Positions 58,714 to 62,515 of a stretch of DNA of 64,000 nucleotides are shown here, piece after piece. Numbering within the stretch: position 1 is the stretch's first letter; each line of letters begins with the position of its first letter. The DNA comes from Conus ventricosus. Its lineage: Eukaryota; Mollusca; Gastropoda; Neogastropoda; Conidae. The position numbers were made by a program, and so were the translations under genes. The stretch spans positions 80,892,375-80,956,374 of the forward strand of contig CM031611.1 of assembly GCA_018398815.1 (NCBI GenBank). Reading direction: 5' to 3'. The notes beneath the pieces are model-generated. The model saw only the letters and a list, made by a program, of their open reading frames with translations, did not search any database and was not told the DNA's origin.

Positions 58714-61700
58714 CAGAGAGAGAGAGACAGAGAGAGAGAGAAAACCTTTTATGAGGTGTTTCAGTGACTTTGCACCAATAATGTATTAAGACAACAAAAA
58801 CATGTACATTTAATGTTCTGTGCTGCTAGAATATTATGTTTGGGTTTTTTTCTTGTTTTTTTTTTTGGATGGGATCACACCTGTACCTGCTGTTCAGGAC
58901 CAAAATTCCTACAGTAGTTGTAGTTAGATTCAAACCTGTAACAGCCCAGTTGCAGTCGGCAGCGCCAGCCTGTGGCAGCCAGTATTGTTGATGTCGTTGT
59001 GTGCAGACACAGAGCCCAAGACTGCAAGCTGGACACAGTGCTAGAATATGTCCGTGACCATGCTGCTGACCGCGACGCCTGGGACATGGCGGATGAGTGT
59101 AAGTGTACCGCAATTTCTGGGCTACAAGTTGATAGGTTTTTTCCCTGTGGCTGTTACACCGTTAGCTGCTTATTCATGAATTTCACTTAAATTGAGAACC
59201 AATGTTTAGAGTTTTATGACAGCACTCTGTTAGTCTGCATTTTCACATTGAGGTCTATGTGGCTTTGACACCACAAAGTGAGCAGTTGACAGAGGTTTTC
59301 AGTTGAACCACAGGTTTTGTCATGTCAGTCTCCAAAGGTTTGTTTGGAAAAACAAATTGAATTTCTTTTGCAAAAGTTACAATAAATCACCGCTGTAACT
59401 TTGTTGTGAAGAATGTTTCCAGAATGATCTGTTGATTCTGCATAATTTGTGCTAATGATGTTGTTGTTGTTGTTGTCATACCCTGGCTAAAAAACTCCAG
59501 GGATCATCCAAACAGCCGAAGTACTTGAACACTGTGGTAAAAATGCATCAGCTGGGGATGAGAACATTACGTGTGTGACCGTTCTTTGATTACCCCGCCA
59601 CATGGGCAGCCACACTCCAACTTCGGGGGATTTCGGAAACTGATAATGTTATGCTAGGAGCTTGTCACAACTGAAGACAATCCCCGCATAAATATGCTGA
59701 GCAGAACAACATTTTGATGTAGCCTTGGTGTTCTAGCCTATGTCAGTTGGTCTGACACAGCCTTAAGCCAAGGCGGTGTGCTAATGATAAATCTTACAAT
59801 CTCAACAAAACTTGCACATCTGCTAAGTCCGTTTTGTTCTTTTATAAACTCTGTCAGTTATGTACAGTTTGCTACTACTCCAGCTCCAGGCATCTTCAGA
59901 ATCAAAACAGGGCAAAGTCATCACCGATTCCAGTAACATACATGGCTAAAGCATGTGACGTACACAAAACTAGGGTTTCTCATTCTTTGCTTACATTGTG
60001 CTATGCTGTTGCCTTGATTCATGGGCTTTCTTGGGTATCTTTTTTCTGGCTAGTCAAGCAATAGTGGCTTAGATGTATGCGTGGGAGTGTGTGTTCCGTT
60101 TGACTGATGTGGTTACAGGCTGATCTCAACAAGAACTGTTTCCATGGAATCATGATTGTGTGGTGGATCATGCCTCCCACACTGTGGTTGTTATGTTTGA
60201 TCTTTCTGGTACCACCGCTCCTGCTTTACTCCAACTTTGTCATCAGCTCACTGACAGACCGGGGAAGCTTTCACGTGAAGCAGGTTCCACTAATTCTTCG
60301 ACATCAGTCTCTCAGCAAGCTGTCTCCCCACTGTAGACATGTTCCAACATCAGTCTCCCAGCAAGCTGTCTCCCCACTGTAGACATGTTCCAACATCAGT
60401 CTCCCAGCAAGCTGTCTCCCCACTGTAGACATGTTCCAACATCAGTCTCCCAGCAAGCTGTCTCCCCACTGTAGACATGTTCCAACATCAGTCTCCCAGC
60501 AAGCTGTCTCCCCACTGTAGACATGTTCCAACATCAGTCTCCCAGCAAGCTGTCTCCCCACTGTAGACATGTTCCAACATCAGTCTCCCAGCAAGCTGTC
60601 TCCCCACTGTAGACATGTTCCAACATCAGTCTCCCAGCAAGCTGTCTCCCCACTGTAGACATGTTCCAACATCAGTCTCCCAGCAAGCTGTCTCCCCACT
60701 GTAGACATGTACCAACATCAGTCTCCCAGCAAGCTGTCTCCCCACTATAGACATGTTCCAACATCAGTCTCCCAGCAAGCTGTCTCCCCACTGTAGACAT
60801 GTACCAACATCAGTCTCCCAGCAAGCTGTCTCCCCACTGTAGACATGTTCCAACATCAATCTCCCAGCAAGCTGTCTCCCCACTGAAGACATGTTCCAAC
60901 ATCAGTCTCCCAGCAAGCTGTCTCCCCACTGTAGACATGTTCCAACATCAGTCTCCCAGCAAGCTGTCTCCCCACTGAAGACATGTTCCAACATCAGTCT
61001 CCCAGCAAGCTGTCTCCCCACTGTGGACATGTTCCAACATCAGTCTCCCAGCAAGCTGTCTCCCCACTGTGGACATGTTCCAACATCAGTCTCCCAGCAA
61101 GCCATCTCCCCACTGAAGACATGTTCCAACATCAGTCTCCCAGCAAGATAAGATAAGATAATGTTGCTTATAGCCCAGCTGACCGCAAAGGGCCACATCA
61201 GGGCTGTGTCTCCCAGCAAGCCATCTCCCCACTGCAGACATGTTCCATAGTTCTCTGACATCAGTATCCCATCAAGCTATGATTCTGAGGTGGCAGCCCT
61301 GATGCCCCTCTCCTCCCTCTCCCTTGCCCAGTTGTAGTCGCTTGGGCTGTAAACAACATGAACTAAACTAAACCCTGAAGGATGGTCTTGGGCTGTAAAC
61401 AACATGAACTAAACTAAACCCTGAAGGATGGTCTTGGGCTGTAAACAACATGAACTAAACTAAACCCTGAAGGATGGTCTTGGGCTGTAAACAACATGAA
61501 CTAAACTAAACCCTGAAGGATGGTCTTGGGCTGTAAACAACATGAACTAAACTAAACCCTGAAGGATGGTCTTGGGCTGGAATTCATGGTGTGACACTGG
61601 TCTGCCCTCCACTGTGCCCTGTAGGATGGTCTTGGGCCTAGAATCATTGAGAGATACATGTCCACCCTCCATGGTACCCTGTACAATGGTCTCGGACAGG

Positions 61701-62213
61701 GAGTGATGATAAGATACATGTCCACTCTCCATGGTACCCTGTAGAATGGTCTTGGACCGAGAGTCATGATAAGATACATGTCCACCCTCCTCTGTACCTT
61801 ATGGGAAGGTCTTGGACAAGAACTTTTGGTAAGGCGTGTGCCTGTTGTATACAAACTCAGTACATGTGAGAACTGTGTGGAGATATTGTTTCTGCCAGTG
61901 TGTGTGTGGGCAAGCTGCCAACAGTCATTTAGATCTTGTTCCTGGTGTGAGATGCAGAAAAGCCCAAGACAAACCTCACATTTGATTGGTTGATTAACAA
62001 TATCAAATATGACTGTTTGATGCCCTAGGTTTGCACCTGATGACCTCTAACCCCCTCAACGACCTCCCGACGCTCTCCACCATGGAGAAACTGAACAAGA
62101 TGAAGGCCAAGGACGGCAGCTTTGGCTCAGGGTCATCACTCGAGTCGGCGGTCAAGGGAGAGAGCTCTGGCTCTGGTGGCTCCAGTGATGACATAAAGAA
62201 AGGACTGGCTTAA
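18902..62213 (+). CDS. Ubiquitin-like / multi-pass membrane / armadillo-repeat protein (16 coding exons, about 679 aa)
   Basis: The exons are 18902-18934, 20733-20945, 23303-23443, 24970-25124, 25354-25447, 26910-27143, 30191-30267, 31501-31593, 35173-35272, 42048-42195, 46653-46780, 50913-51022, 55987-56091, 57048-57178, 59007-59098 and 62029-62213. All borders are GT/AG with compatible phases. The product has a ubiquitin-like domain (about 1-79, starting [11 protein letters not shown]), a linker (83-129), hydrophobic segments near 131-147, 150-170, 184-205 and 261-284, a loop before the last one with four Cys and an N-C-T sequon, armadillo-like helices (about 291-620) and a Ser/Gly-rich tail. 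Inferred role: a membrane adaptor with a cytosolic ubiquitin-like head and ARM scaffold. I cannot name a known homologue. Exon 10 needs one more G to stay in frame. Confidence 0.8.
18935..20732. other. UBL-ARM intron 1: microsatellites, no clear gene
   Basis: It contains (CA)n at 19064-19136, a (TA)n/poly-T block at 19990-20043 and compound (TG)n at 20325-20450. A minus-strand open frame at 19629-19907 (92 codons) is of ordinary composition but matches nothing I recognise. Confidence 0.5.
20325..20450. repeat. (TG)n microsatellite
   Basis: About 60 TG units interrupted by a short GCACGTGCATGTGCACGTG block. Confidence 0.97.
20733..20945 (+). CDS. UBL-ARM gene exon 2 (rest of ubiquitin-like domain)
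   Basis: 71 codons, phase 0 at both ends, acceptor TTCTTCCAG and donor GTGAGT. The sequence [30 protein letters not shown] and [14 protein letters not shown] follows the ubiquitin fold: strand 2, helix 1, the RL(I/R)YxGxxL-type strand and the LsDyxlxdgstv-type end. The chain continues past the domain, so no C-terminal di-Gly is exposed; it is a built-in UBL rather than a conjugated modifier. Confidence 0.85.
20946..22860. other. UBL-ARM intron 2, first part: C- and T-rich, no gene seen
   Basis: A poly-C run lies at 21219-21240, followed by pyrimidine-rich stretches. No coding feature is supported. Confidence 0.5.
22861..23124 (+). pseudogene. Degenerate LINE ORF2 C-terminus with a broken Cys/His finger
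   Basis: One plus frame reads [29 protein letters not shown], stop, [19 protein letters not shown], then [20 protein letters not shown] before a stop at 23120-23122. The DR-x-x-WRR block and the C...CASK-x-GLHSH-type finger end many invertebrate LINE reverse-transcriptase ORFs. One in-frame stop and a damaged Cys spacing show it is dead. Confidence 0.55.
23303..23443 (+). CDS. UBL-ARM gene exon 3 (linker)
   Basis: 47 codons in phase 0 ([17 protein letters not shown] ... [16 protein letters not shown]), acceptor TGACTGCAG and donor GTCAGT. It is charged, probably helical, and links the ubiquitin-like domain to the first membrane segment. Confidence 0.75.
23897..24480 (+). mobile_element. Old degenerate copy of the long tRNA-headed SINE
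   Basis: The motifs of the SINEs at 5712 and 10091 recur in the same order with much divergence: GGAGTTGAGGGTTTTATGGG, GAAAGACTGAATCCATACAG, GACGCCAGGATATGTTGTC, GCAGCCCTGTCGTGCAGTCTC, AGATTCTGTGGCCTTTCATG and CAGTGCAGTGTCTCCTCC. A B-box-like GGTTCGATTCC at 23539-23549 may be its displaced head. Confidence 0.65.
24628..24785. repeat. Compound (TG)n microsatellite
   Basis: TG runs mixed with GTGTCTGT and GTATGT units in intron 3. Confidence 0.95.
24970..25124 (+). CDS. UBL-ARM gene exon 4 (membrane segments 1-2)
   Basis: 155 nt, phase 0 in and phase 2 out, acceptor TTGTGCAG and donor GTGAGT. It encodes [17 protein letters not shown], then [17 protein letters not shown] and [15 protein letters not shown]. 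This is two closely spaced hydrophobic helices, or a hairpin. Confidence 0.85.
25160..25200. repeat. Poly-G rich tract
   Basis: Runs of up to 18 G, a candidate G-quadruplex and a likely trouble spot for sequencing. Confidence 0.85.
25354..25447 (+). CDS. UBL-ARM gene exon 5 (membrane segment 3)
   Basis: 94 nt, phase 2 in and phase 0 out, acceptor CTGTTTCAG and donor GTGAGT. It encodes [18 protein letters not shown] then [13 protein letters not shown], one clear membrane span. Confidence 0.82.
25448..25640. repeat. 58-bp tandem repeat starting at the exon 5 donor
   Basis: GTCTTCAGTCTCCGAGTTAA ... GTTGCCATTTCT recurs at 58-bp spacing immediately after exon 5. A further degenerate piece repeats GGGAGTGGATCAGTGTGCCT, which is a copy of the exon 5 end with its donor. 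Confidence 0.75.
26040..26354 (+). mobile_element. 5'-truncated, diverged copy of the I/Nimb-like LINE 3' end
   Basis: It aligns by eye with 41140-41470 of the intact LINE: ATGTTCTTTTAGAG, TTGGGACTTGCATGATGTGAG, GATGTGATC, AAGATTTTACAG and GTGGTGACAGCCCTGATATGG up to GTCGGCTGGGCTAT. The terminal hairpin arms AGCCC/GGGCT are kept. Confidence 0.75.
26910..27143 (+). CDS. UBL-ARM gene exon 6 (Cys-rich loop and membrane segment 4)
   Basis: 78 codons in phase 0, acceptor GGTATCAG and donor GTGAGC. It encodes [19 protein letters not shown] and [18 protein letters not shown], then [20 protein letters not shown]. The four cysteines and the N-C-T sequon suggest a lumenal or extracellular loop between segments 3 and 4. 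An alternative acceptor seven bases downstream would break the frame. Confidence 0.75.
27235..27482. repeat. (TG)n microsatellite, about 250 bp
   Basis: Nearly pure TG with a few AGTG and TTTG interruptions, then a GA run. It lies 90 bp after the exon 6 donor. Confidence 0.97.
27775..29835. repeat. 20-bp minisatellite (AGGATCTCCACAGGCAGTGA), about 100 copies
   Basis: 2 kb of tandem 20-mers in intron 6. A recurrent 8-bp extension (GGATCAGATC form) gives 28-bp units at semi-regular intervals, and GATGTCAACAGG and GGATGTGAATGATC variants form sub-blocks. Divergence rises to the right. Open frames in several phases (such as LHCLWRS repeats on the minus strand) follow from the unit. Confidence 0.95.
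29934..29983 (-). mobile_element. 50-bp micro-insertion of the LINE 3' end
   Basis: GATAATGTTGCTTATAGCCC ... GGCCACATCAGGGC is the reverse complement of the terminal hairpin of the LINE that ends at 41498. The 11-mer TTCTCCTCTAA flanks it (29923-29933 and 29984-29994). Confidence 0.8.
30191..30267 (+). CDS. UBL-ARM gene exon 7 (start of ARM region)
   Basis: 77 nt, phase 0 in and phase 2 out, acceptor TTTTGTCCAG and donor GTGAGT. It encodes [19 protein letters not shown] then NAARSGK, amphipathic helices leading into the armadillo repeats. Confidence 0.8.
30308..30355. repeat. Poly-C tract
   Basis: C-runs interrupted by single A, T and TG bases, 40 bp after the exon 7 donor. Confidence 0.9.
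31146..31292. repeat. 48-bp tandem repeat, 3 copies
   Basis: CAAACTAAGG(G)TGGGAACATG ... ATTACTGAGCCAC repeats three times just before the LINE micro-insertion at 31303. Confidence 0.85.
31303..31358 (-). mobile_element. 56-bp micro-insertion of the LINE 3' end
   Basis: GATAAGATAATGTTGCTTAT then AGCCCAGCCGACCGC up to CAGGGCTGT is the reverse complement of the LINE tail. The 13-mer AACCAAGGAACAA flanks it exactly (31290-31302 and 31359-31371). Confidence 0.88.
31501..31593 (+). CDS. UBL-ARM gene exon 8
   Basis: 93 nt, phase 2 in and out, acceptor CCCGTTTCAG. The donor chosen is CG|GTACAG, because it alone restores the exon 9 frame and gives VAEEGRLEVL. It encodes [20 protein letters not shown] then [10 protein letters not shown], a typical ARM helix pair. 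Confidence 0.8.
31613..32265. repeat. 20-bp minisatellite (TTATCTGTTGGTTCCATGCC), about 32 copies
   Basis: It begins 20 bp after the exon 8 donor. CCTTATC and CCATATC variants are interspersed. The unit has no stop in the plus frames, so three long overlapping open frames arise (up to 282 codons); these are not genes. Confidence 0.95.
32345..33310. repeat. 63-bp minisatellite, about 15 copies
   Basis: The unit GTCATGAGCATTATCACACT ... TTGCCAGTGAGGTGTGTTT directly follows the 20-bp array. Because 63 is a multiple of three, both strands stay open (177 and 206 codons) with a perfectly periodic 21-residue peptide, so these frames are not evidence for a gene. Confidence 0.95.
33311..33790. other. 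UBL-ARM intron 8, no gene seen
   Basis: AT-rich sequence between two arrays; nothing supportable. Confidence 0.5.
33830..34475. repeat. 30-bp minisatellite with a 120-bp higher-order unit
   Basis: 30-mers of the form TCATCTTCCATCCCCTCACA + ATCTGTTTCC. From about 34080 they repeat as a block of four (with TACTGTTAGCG and GTATCTTCCG variants), so the true period is 120 bp, three copies. The left end is diverged. Confidence 0.9.
34690..34860. repeat. Two poly-C tracts
   Basis: C-runs at 34690-34713 and 34837-34858. Confidence 0.9.
34905..35168. repeat. (TG)n microsatellite touching the exon 9 acceptor
   Basis: About 260 bp of TG with GTGCATGTG interruptions runs directly into TTTGCAG at 35166-35172, so the whole polypyrimidine region of the acceptor is replaced by TG repeat. 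Confidence 0.97.
35173..35272 (+). CDS. UBL-ARM gene exon 9
   Basis: 100 nt, phase 2 in and phase 0 out. It encodes [20 protein letters not shown] then [13 protein letters not shown], an ARM helix pair. The donor CAG|GTGTCT is copied several times in the tandem repeat that follows. Confidence 0.82.
35273..35517. repeat. Tandem repeat built from the exon 9 donor region (left part)
   Basis: CAGGTGTCTTATTACTG, ATCAGGTGTCTTGATTG and CCAAGTGTCTTATTACTG recur about every 30-60 bp. The array is interrupted by the LINE and resumes at 41499-41630. Confidence 0.85.
36251..37579 (+). CDS. LINE ORF1: RNA-binding Gag-like protein with three zinc knuckles (442 aa)
   Basis: The frame is open from further upstream, but [20 protein letters not shown] at 36251 is the natural start, ahead of a basic then Asp/Ser-rich stretch. 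An RRM-like central region ([20 protein letters not shown]) precedes the knuckles [27 protein letters not shown] and [15 protein letters not shown] at about residues 205-260. The tail is Ser/Pro-rich. In this family ORF1 coats the element RNA and helps integration. ORF2 starts 26 bases after the stop. Confidence 0.9.
   Translation: MNYNKLNMTSSKNYPPKRKRKAVSPISGEFETDSDSDSEVRQRTGFWASWLVVEGTEQERPLSALSPFAVQKGFHGIAGEPRSIKRLRNGSFLVQCRSQKQSEQLLKAIKLVDREIRVTPHKQLNSSKGVIRCRDLAGVSEAEIKTELASQGVTEVRRVTVKKGAERVATNTLFLTFCNPVLPPVIKVGYLIVRVQLYVPSPLRCFRCQKFGHVRDRCSGQEVCGICCKATHDGPCTDPAHCANCGGDHPSSSRNCPLWIQESAIQRVKTEKKISFFEARKQVVGSPSPTASSYASAVKKVPTVPTRSVCCQTDNFTFSKTLQGKTVSSGGSRSTTSHPKVSAPGGGQKSATPQTAQQSTTSAAGQIKKPAPRPRTPLSSAHAGKGVQPSVEMVEIRKKPPPSPKPRPTSPVGKSASRSADSPVKLSNKFTALAADVEEEMT
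37606..41301 (+). pseudogene. LINE ORF2: endonuclease, reverse transcriptase, RNase H (three frame breaks)
   Basis: The APE-type endonuclease shows [35 protein letters not shown] and GSDHFPVLL (37606-38260). The RT shows [34 protein letters not shown] and the active site LFVDDFAVY (39605). RNase H keeps its acidic residues in [38 protein letters not shown] and [13 protein letters not shown], and ORF2 ends with a Cys/His-type C-x2-C...HVLLEC motif. Frame changes near 39150-39165, 40275-40298 and 40560-40576 break it. Each domain is otherwise intact, so the copy is young, or some breaks are base-calling errors. Confidence 0.9.
41434..41498 (+). other. LINE 3' hairpin and (TTATC)n tail
   Basis: AGCCC (41434-41438) pairs with GGGCT (41463-41467) around a roughly 24-base loop, followed by ATAAGCAACATTATC and TTATC repeats. 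This is probably the structure recognised by the LINE reverse transcriptase, since this segment alone is copied elsewhere in the window. Confidence 0.7.
41499..41630. repeat. Right part of the exon 9 donor repeat, after the LINE
   Basis: The array seen at 35273-35517 continues here with ATCCAGGTGTCTTATTACTG and degenerate units. Confidence 0.75.
41665..42040. repeat. About 54-bp minisatellite leading into the exon 10 acceptor, 7 copies
   Basis: AGGATACATCATGTGTGTTG + ATGT(GGA/TAA)AGGGAAGATGATGATG units. Some end GATGTTTTCCTCAG, the same sequence as the true acceptor at 42034-42047; a decoy lies at 41927-41940. Confidence 0.9.
42048..42195 (+). CDS. UBL-ARM gene exon 10 (contains a 1-nt frame break)
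   Basis: Acceptor TTTTCCTCAG, donor GG|GTAAGG. It reads DTFVESG, then in the shifted frame [20 protein letters not shown] and [18 protein letters not shown], an excellent ARM repeat. The G-run at 42066-42069 is one base short: as printed, the frame meets TGA at 42081-42083, 11 codons in. The downstream frame and its phase-2 exit fit exon 11 exactly. Confidence 0.8.
42525..43062. repeat. 59-bp minisatellite, 9 copies
   Basis: ACCAAACACTCTAACCAGCT + GGAAAGATCAGTTTGTGTTG + GTAGCGTTATTCTGTGTAC repeated with few changes in intron 10. Confidence 0.95.
43150..43457 (-). mobile_element. Second SINE-like family, copy 1 (about 308 bp)
   Basis: On the minus strand it starts TGCCTTGGCTTAAGGCTG and ends in GGTACGACAACAACA, an ACA-repeat tail. 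The 14-mer GTAAAGTAATGCTG flanks it (43136-43149 and 43458-43471). A close copy lies at 59460-59776. I do not see a clear tRNA head. Confidence 0.8.
43580..46305. repeat. 40-bp minisatellite, about 67 copies
   Basis: The unit GAGTGATGTGAGTGTAGTAC + ACTGAGTGTACAGTCTGAAT spans 2.7 kb in intron 10. The minus strand lacks stops, giving open frames of up to 614 codons in all three phases ([21 protein letters not shown] peptide). These are artefacts of the unit. Confidence 0.97.
46306..46652. repeat. About 92-bp tandem repeat that carries the exon 11 acceptor
   Basis: Units AGGTACAGAGTAGTGCGCAG ... AACGCTGAATGTCGGTGGCC + TGTGCAG repeat three to four times. Each ends in the same GGCCTGTGCAG as the true acceptor; decoy AGs lie at 46407-46408, 46499-46500 and 46591-46592. 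Confidence 0.88.
46653..46780 (+). CDS. UBL-ARM gene exon 11
   Basis: 128 nt, phase 2 in and phase 1 out, donor GTAATC. It encodes [37 protein letters not shown] and ASRRGP, an ARM unit. Confidence 0.85.
46781..47439. other. UBL-ARM intron 11, unique part
   Basis: AT-rich sequence with a short duplicated AACTAGCAAATAAAAAGATG-like segment near 47130-47180. No gene seen. Confidence 0.5.
47440..50395. repeat. 26-bp minisatellite passing into a 52-bp higher-order form
   Basis: The left two thirds repeat GTGACCTCAGTAGCCATGTT + GTCCAT (26 bp, many AATAGCC and TACCC variants). From about 49,280 the block GTAGCCATGTTGTCTCTGTC + ACAGCAGTAGTCATGTCATT + CAT dominates as a 52-bp dimer. The dimer is more homogeneous and presumably younger. 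Confidence 0.93.
50409..50558. mobile_element. Small palindromic element (MITE-like), about 150 bp
   Basis: GCGCGTTTCGACCTCTTAGG + TCTTCTTCAG at the left is matched in inverted orientation by CTGAAGGAGACCTAAGAGG + TTGAAACGCGTCG at the right, around an unrelated centre. Ends of the CTGAAGAAG...GAAACGCGT type are common in invertebrate short inverted-repeat elements. A target duplication is not clear. Confidence 0.7.
50612..50830. repeat. 44-bp tandem repeat, 5 copies
   Basis: AGATTTCCGCCTGCAGTCGT + CTCCCTTTGCAACTAGATCT + GTTT repeated five times, ending about 80 bp before exon 12. A related single segment (GCCTGCAGTCATCTCCCTTTG) occurs at about 26660. Confidence 0.93.
50913..51022 (+). CDS. 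UBL-ARM gene exon 12
   Basis: 110 nt, phase 1 in and phase 0 out, acceptor TGTGTTCAG and donor GTGAGT. It encodes [20 protein letters not shown] then [17 protein letters not shown], a clear ARM helix set. Confidence 0.87.
51653..54794. repeat. 73-bp minisatellite, about 43 nearly identical copies
   Basis: The unit CCTTGAACTTTTCTCACAGT + TGTCCTGTGCATTTCTCTCA + CAGCTGTGGTCCTGAGGAGT + TCTCTTTCAAAAT varies mainly at one base (TGC-A/G/C-TTTC). The order of variants repeats as a block of 14 units. The array fills most of intron 12. Confidence 0.97.
54795..55986. other. UBL-ARM intron 12, right part
   Basis: A (CT)n tract (54925-54955), several A-runs (55180-55200, 55315-55335, 55395-55405) and a 12-bp-type GATGTGGTGA repeat (55845-55940). 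No gene seen. Confidence 0.5.
55987..56091 (+). CDS. UBL-ARM gene exon 13
   Basis: 35 codons in phase 0, acceptor GTGTTCAG and donor GTGAGA. It encodes [20 protein letters not shown] then [15 protein letters not shown], continuing the ARM helices. Confidence 0.85.
56092..57047. other. UBL-ARM intron 13
   Basis: A poly-G run lies at 56174-56192. Loosely repeated segments of the form GGAAGGATACTGTTCATATTC occur at 56460-56600, and a short TG tract precedes exon 14. No gene seen. Confidence 0.5.
57048..57178 (+). CDS. UBL-ARM gene exon 14
   Basis: 131 nt, phase 0 in and phase 2 out, acceptor GTCTGTCTCCAG and donor GTGAGT. It encodes [38 protein letters not shown] and ESPPLR. Confidence 0.87.
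57262..57555. repeat. (TG)n microsatellite with a duplicated block
   Basis: About 290 bp of TG. The segment GCATGTGTGCGTGCGTGCGT + GTGTTGTGTTG occurs twice (57425 and 57493), showing a local duplication inside the microsatellite. Confidence 0.96.
57556..59006. other. UBL-ARM intron 14, mostly unique
   Basis: AT-rich sequence with a compound (TG)n(GA)n microsatellite at 58590-58741. No coding feature before exon 15. Confidence 0.5.
58590..58741. repeat. (TG)n(GA)n microsatellite
   Basis: TG repeat followed by GAGAGACAGA repeat. Confidence 0.96.
59007..59098 (+). CDS. UBL-ARM gene exon 15
   Basis: 92 nt, phase 2 in and phase 1 out, acceptor TGTGTGCAG and strong donor GTAAGT. It encodes [20 protein letters not shown] then [11 protein letters not shown] weaker GT two bases earlier would break the frame into exon 16. 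Confidence 0.82.
59460..59776 (-). mobile_element. Second SINE-like family, copy 2 (about 317 bp)
   Basis: A close copy of 43150-43457 in the same orientation, with a (TTG)n run at its plus-strand left end, which is the ACA tail on the minus strand. The 12-mer TGTGCTAATGAT flanks it (59448-59459 and 59777-59788). Confidence 0.8.
60119..60283 (+). CDS. Orphan coding-exon candidate with one membrane segment
   Basis: Bounded by GGTTACAG and CAG|GTTCCA, 55 codons open in phase 0: [40 protein letters not shown] and [15 protein letters not shown]. Codon use and hydrophobic profile look coding, and resemble the membrane exons of the same gene. It does not fit between exons 15 and 16, which meet in phase 1; included there it would give TGC then TGA. 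It could be an alternative, poison or displaced exon, or chance. Confidence 0.45.
60290..61146. repeat. 46-bp minisatellite, about 18 copies
   Basis: CCCCACTGTAGACATGTTCC + AACATCAGTCTCCCAGCAAG + CTGTCT repeats, starting a few bases after the donor of the orphan exon. Confidence 0.95.
61147..61207 (-). mobile_element. About 61-bp micro-insertion of the LINE 3' end
   Basis: GATAAGATAAGATAATGTTG ... CCACATCAGGGCTGT is the reverse complement of the LINE tail. GTCTCCCAGCAA(G) occurs on both sides, but since it lies in the 46-bp array the duplication is ambiguous. Confidence 0.75.
61280..61370 (+). mobile_element. 3' end of a related LINE family
   Basis: GTGGCAGCCCTGATGCCCC ... GTAGTCGCTTGGGCTGTAAA + CAACATGAACTAAACTA mirrors the tail layout of the 41434-41498 LINE, with AGCCC/GGGCT arms and an (AACTA)-type tail. 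Part of it is amplified in the following array. Confidence 0.5.
61371..61562. repeat. 46-bp tandem repeat made from a LINE tail, 4-5 copies
   Basis: CTTGGGCTGTAAACAACATG + AACTAAACTAAACCCTGAAG + GATGGT repeats; the unit includes the LINE-like 3' arm GGGCTGTAAACAACATG. Confidence 0.92.
61563..61815. repeat. About 60-bp diverged tandem repeat, 4 copies
   Basis: TACCCTGTAGAATGGTCTTGG ... GATACATGTCCACCCTCCA units with moderate divergence. Confidence 0.8.
62029..62213 (+). CDS. UBL-ARM gene exon 16 (C-terminus and stop)
   Basis: Acceptor TGATGCCCTAG; its first two bases complete a Cys codon from exon 15. It encodes [39 protein letters not shown] and a Ser/Gly-rich acidic end DDIKKGLA, then TAA at 62211-62213. 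The tail looks disordered. Confidence 0.85.
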
Positions 62214-62515
62214 TGTGCAACAGTCTCTCATTGTATTGTTAAATGTTAGAGCAAACAAATCCGCTGAAAGCTAACAAAACAACAAGCAAACTAACAAAAT
62301 ACAGTGGTCATGATAACGTACCTGTTAACACTGTATGTGTTTGCATTTAGTGGTCCAAGATCCCAGTGCATTTTGTATGTATGGAGCAAAAGTACACAGA
62401 GGACACAATATGCATGGAAAAGAAACTTGAAAACCAAGATCTTTATTTTTTTTTTATATTGAAAATGTTTGTTGTCATATATTTTCAATAAAATGGTGAT
62501 TAAACAATGTTGACC
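62214..62515 (+). terminator. 3'-UTR and polyadenylation signal of the UBL-ARM gene
   Basis: AATAAA at 62487-62492, 274 nt after the stop and followed by T/G-rich sequence, is a standard cleavage and polyadenylation signal. Transcripts should end near 62.51 kb. Confidence 0.75.
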
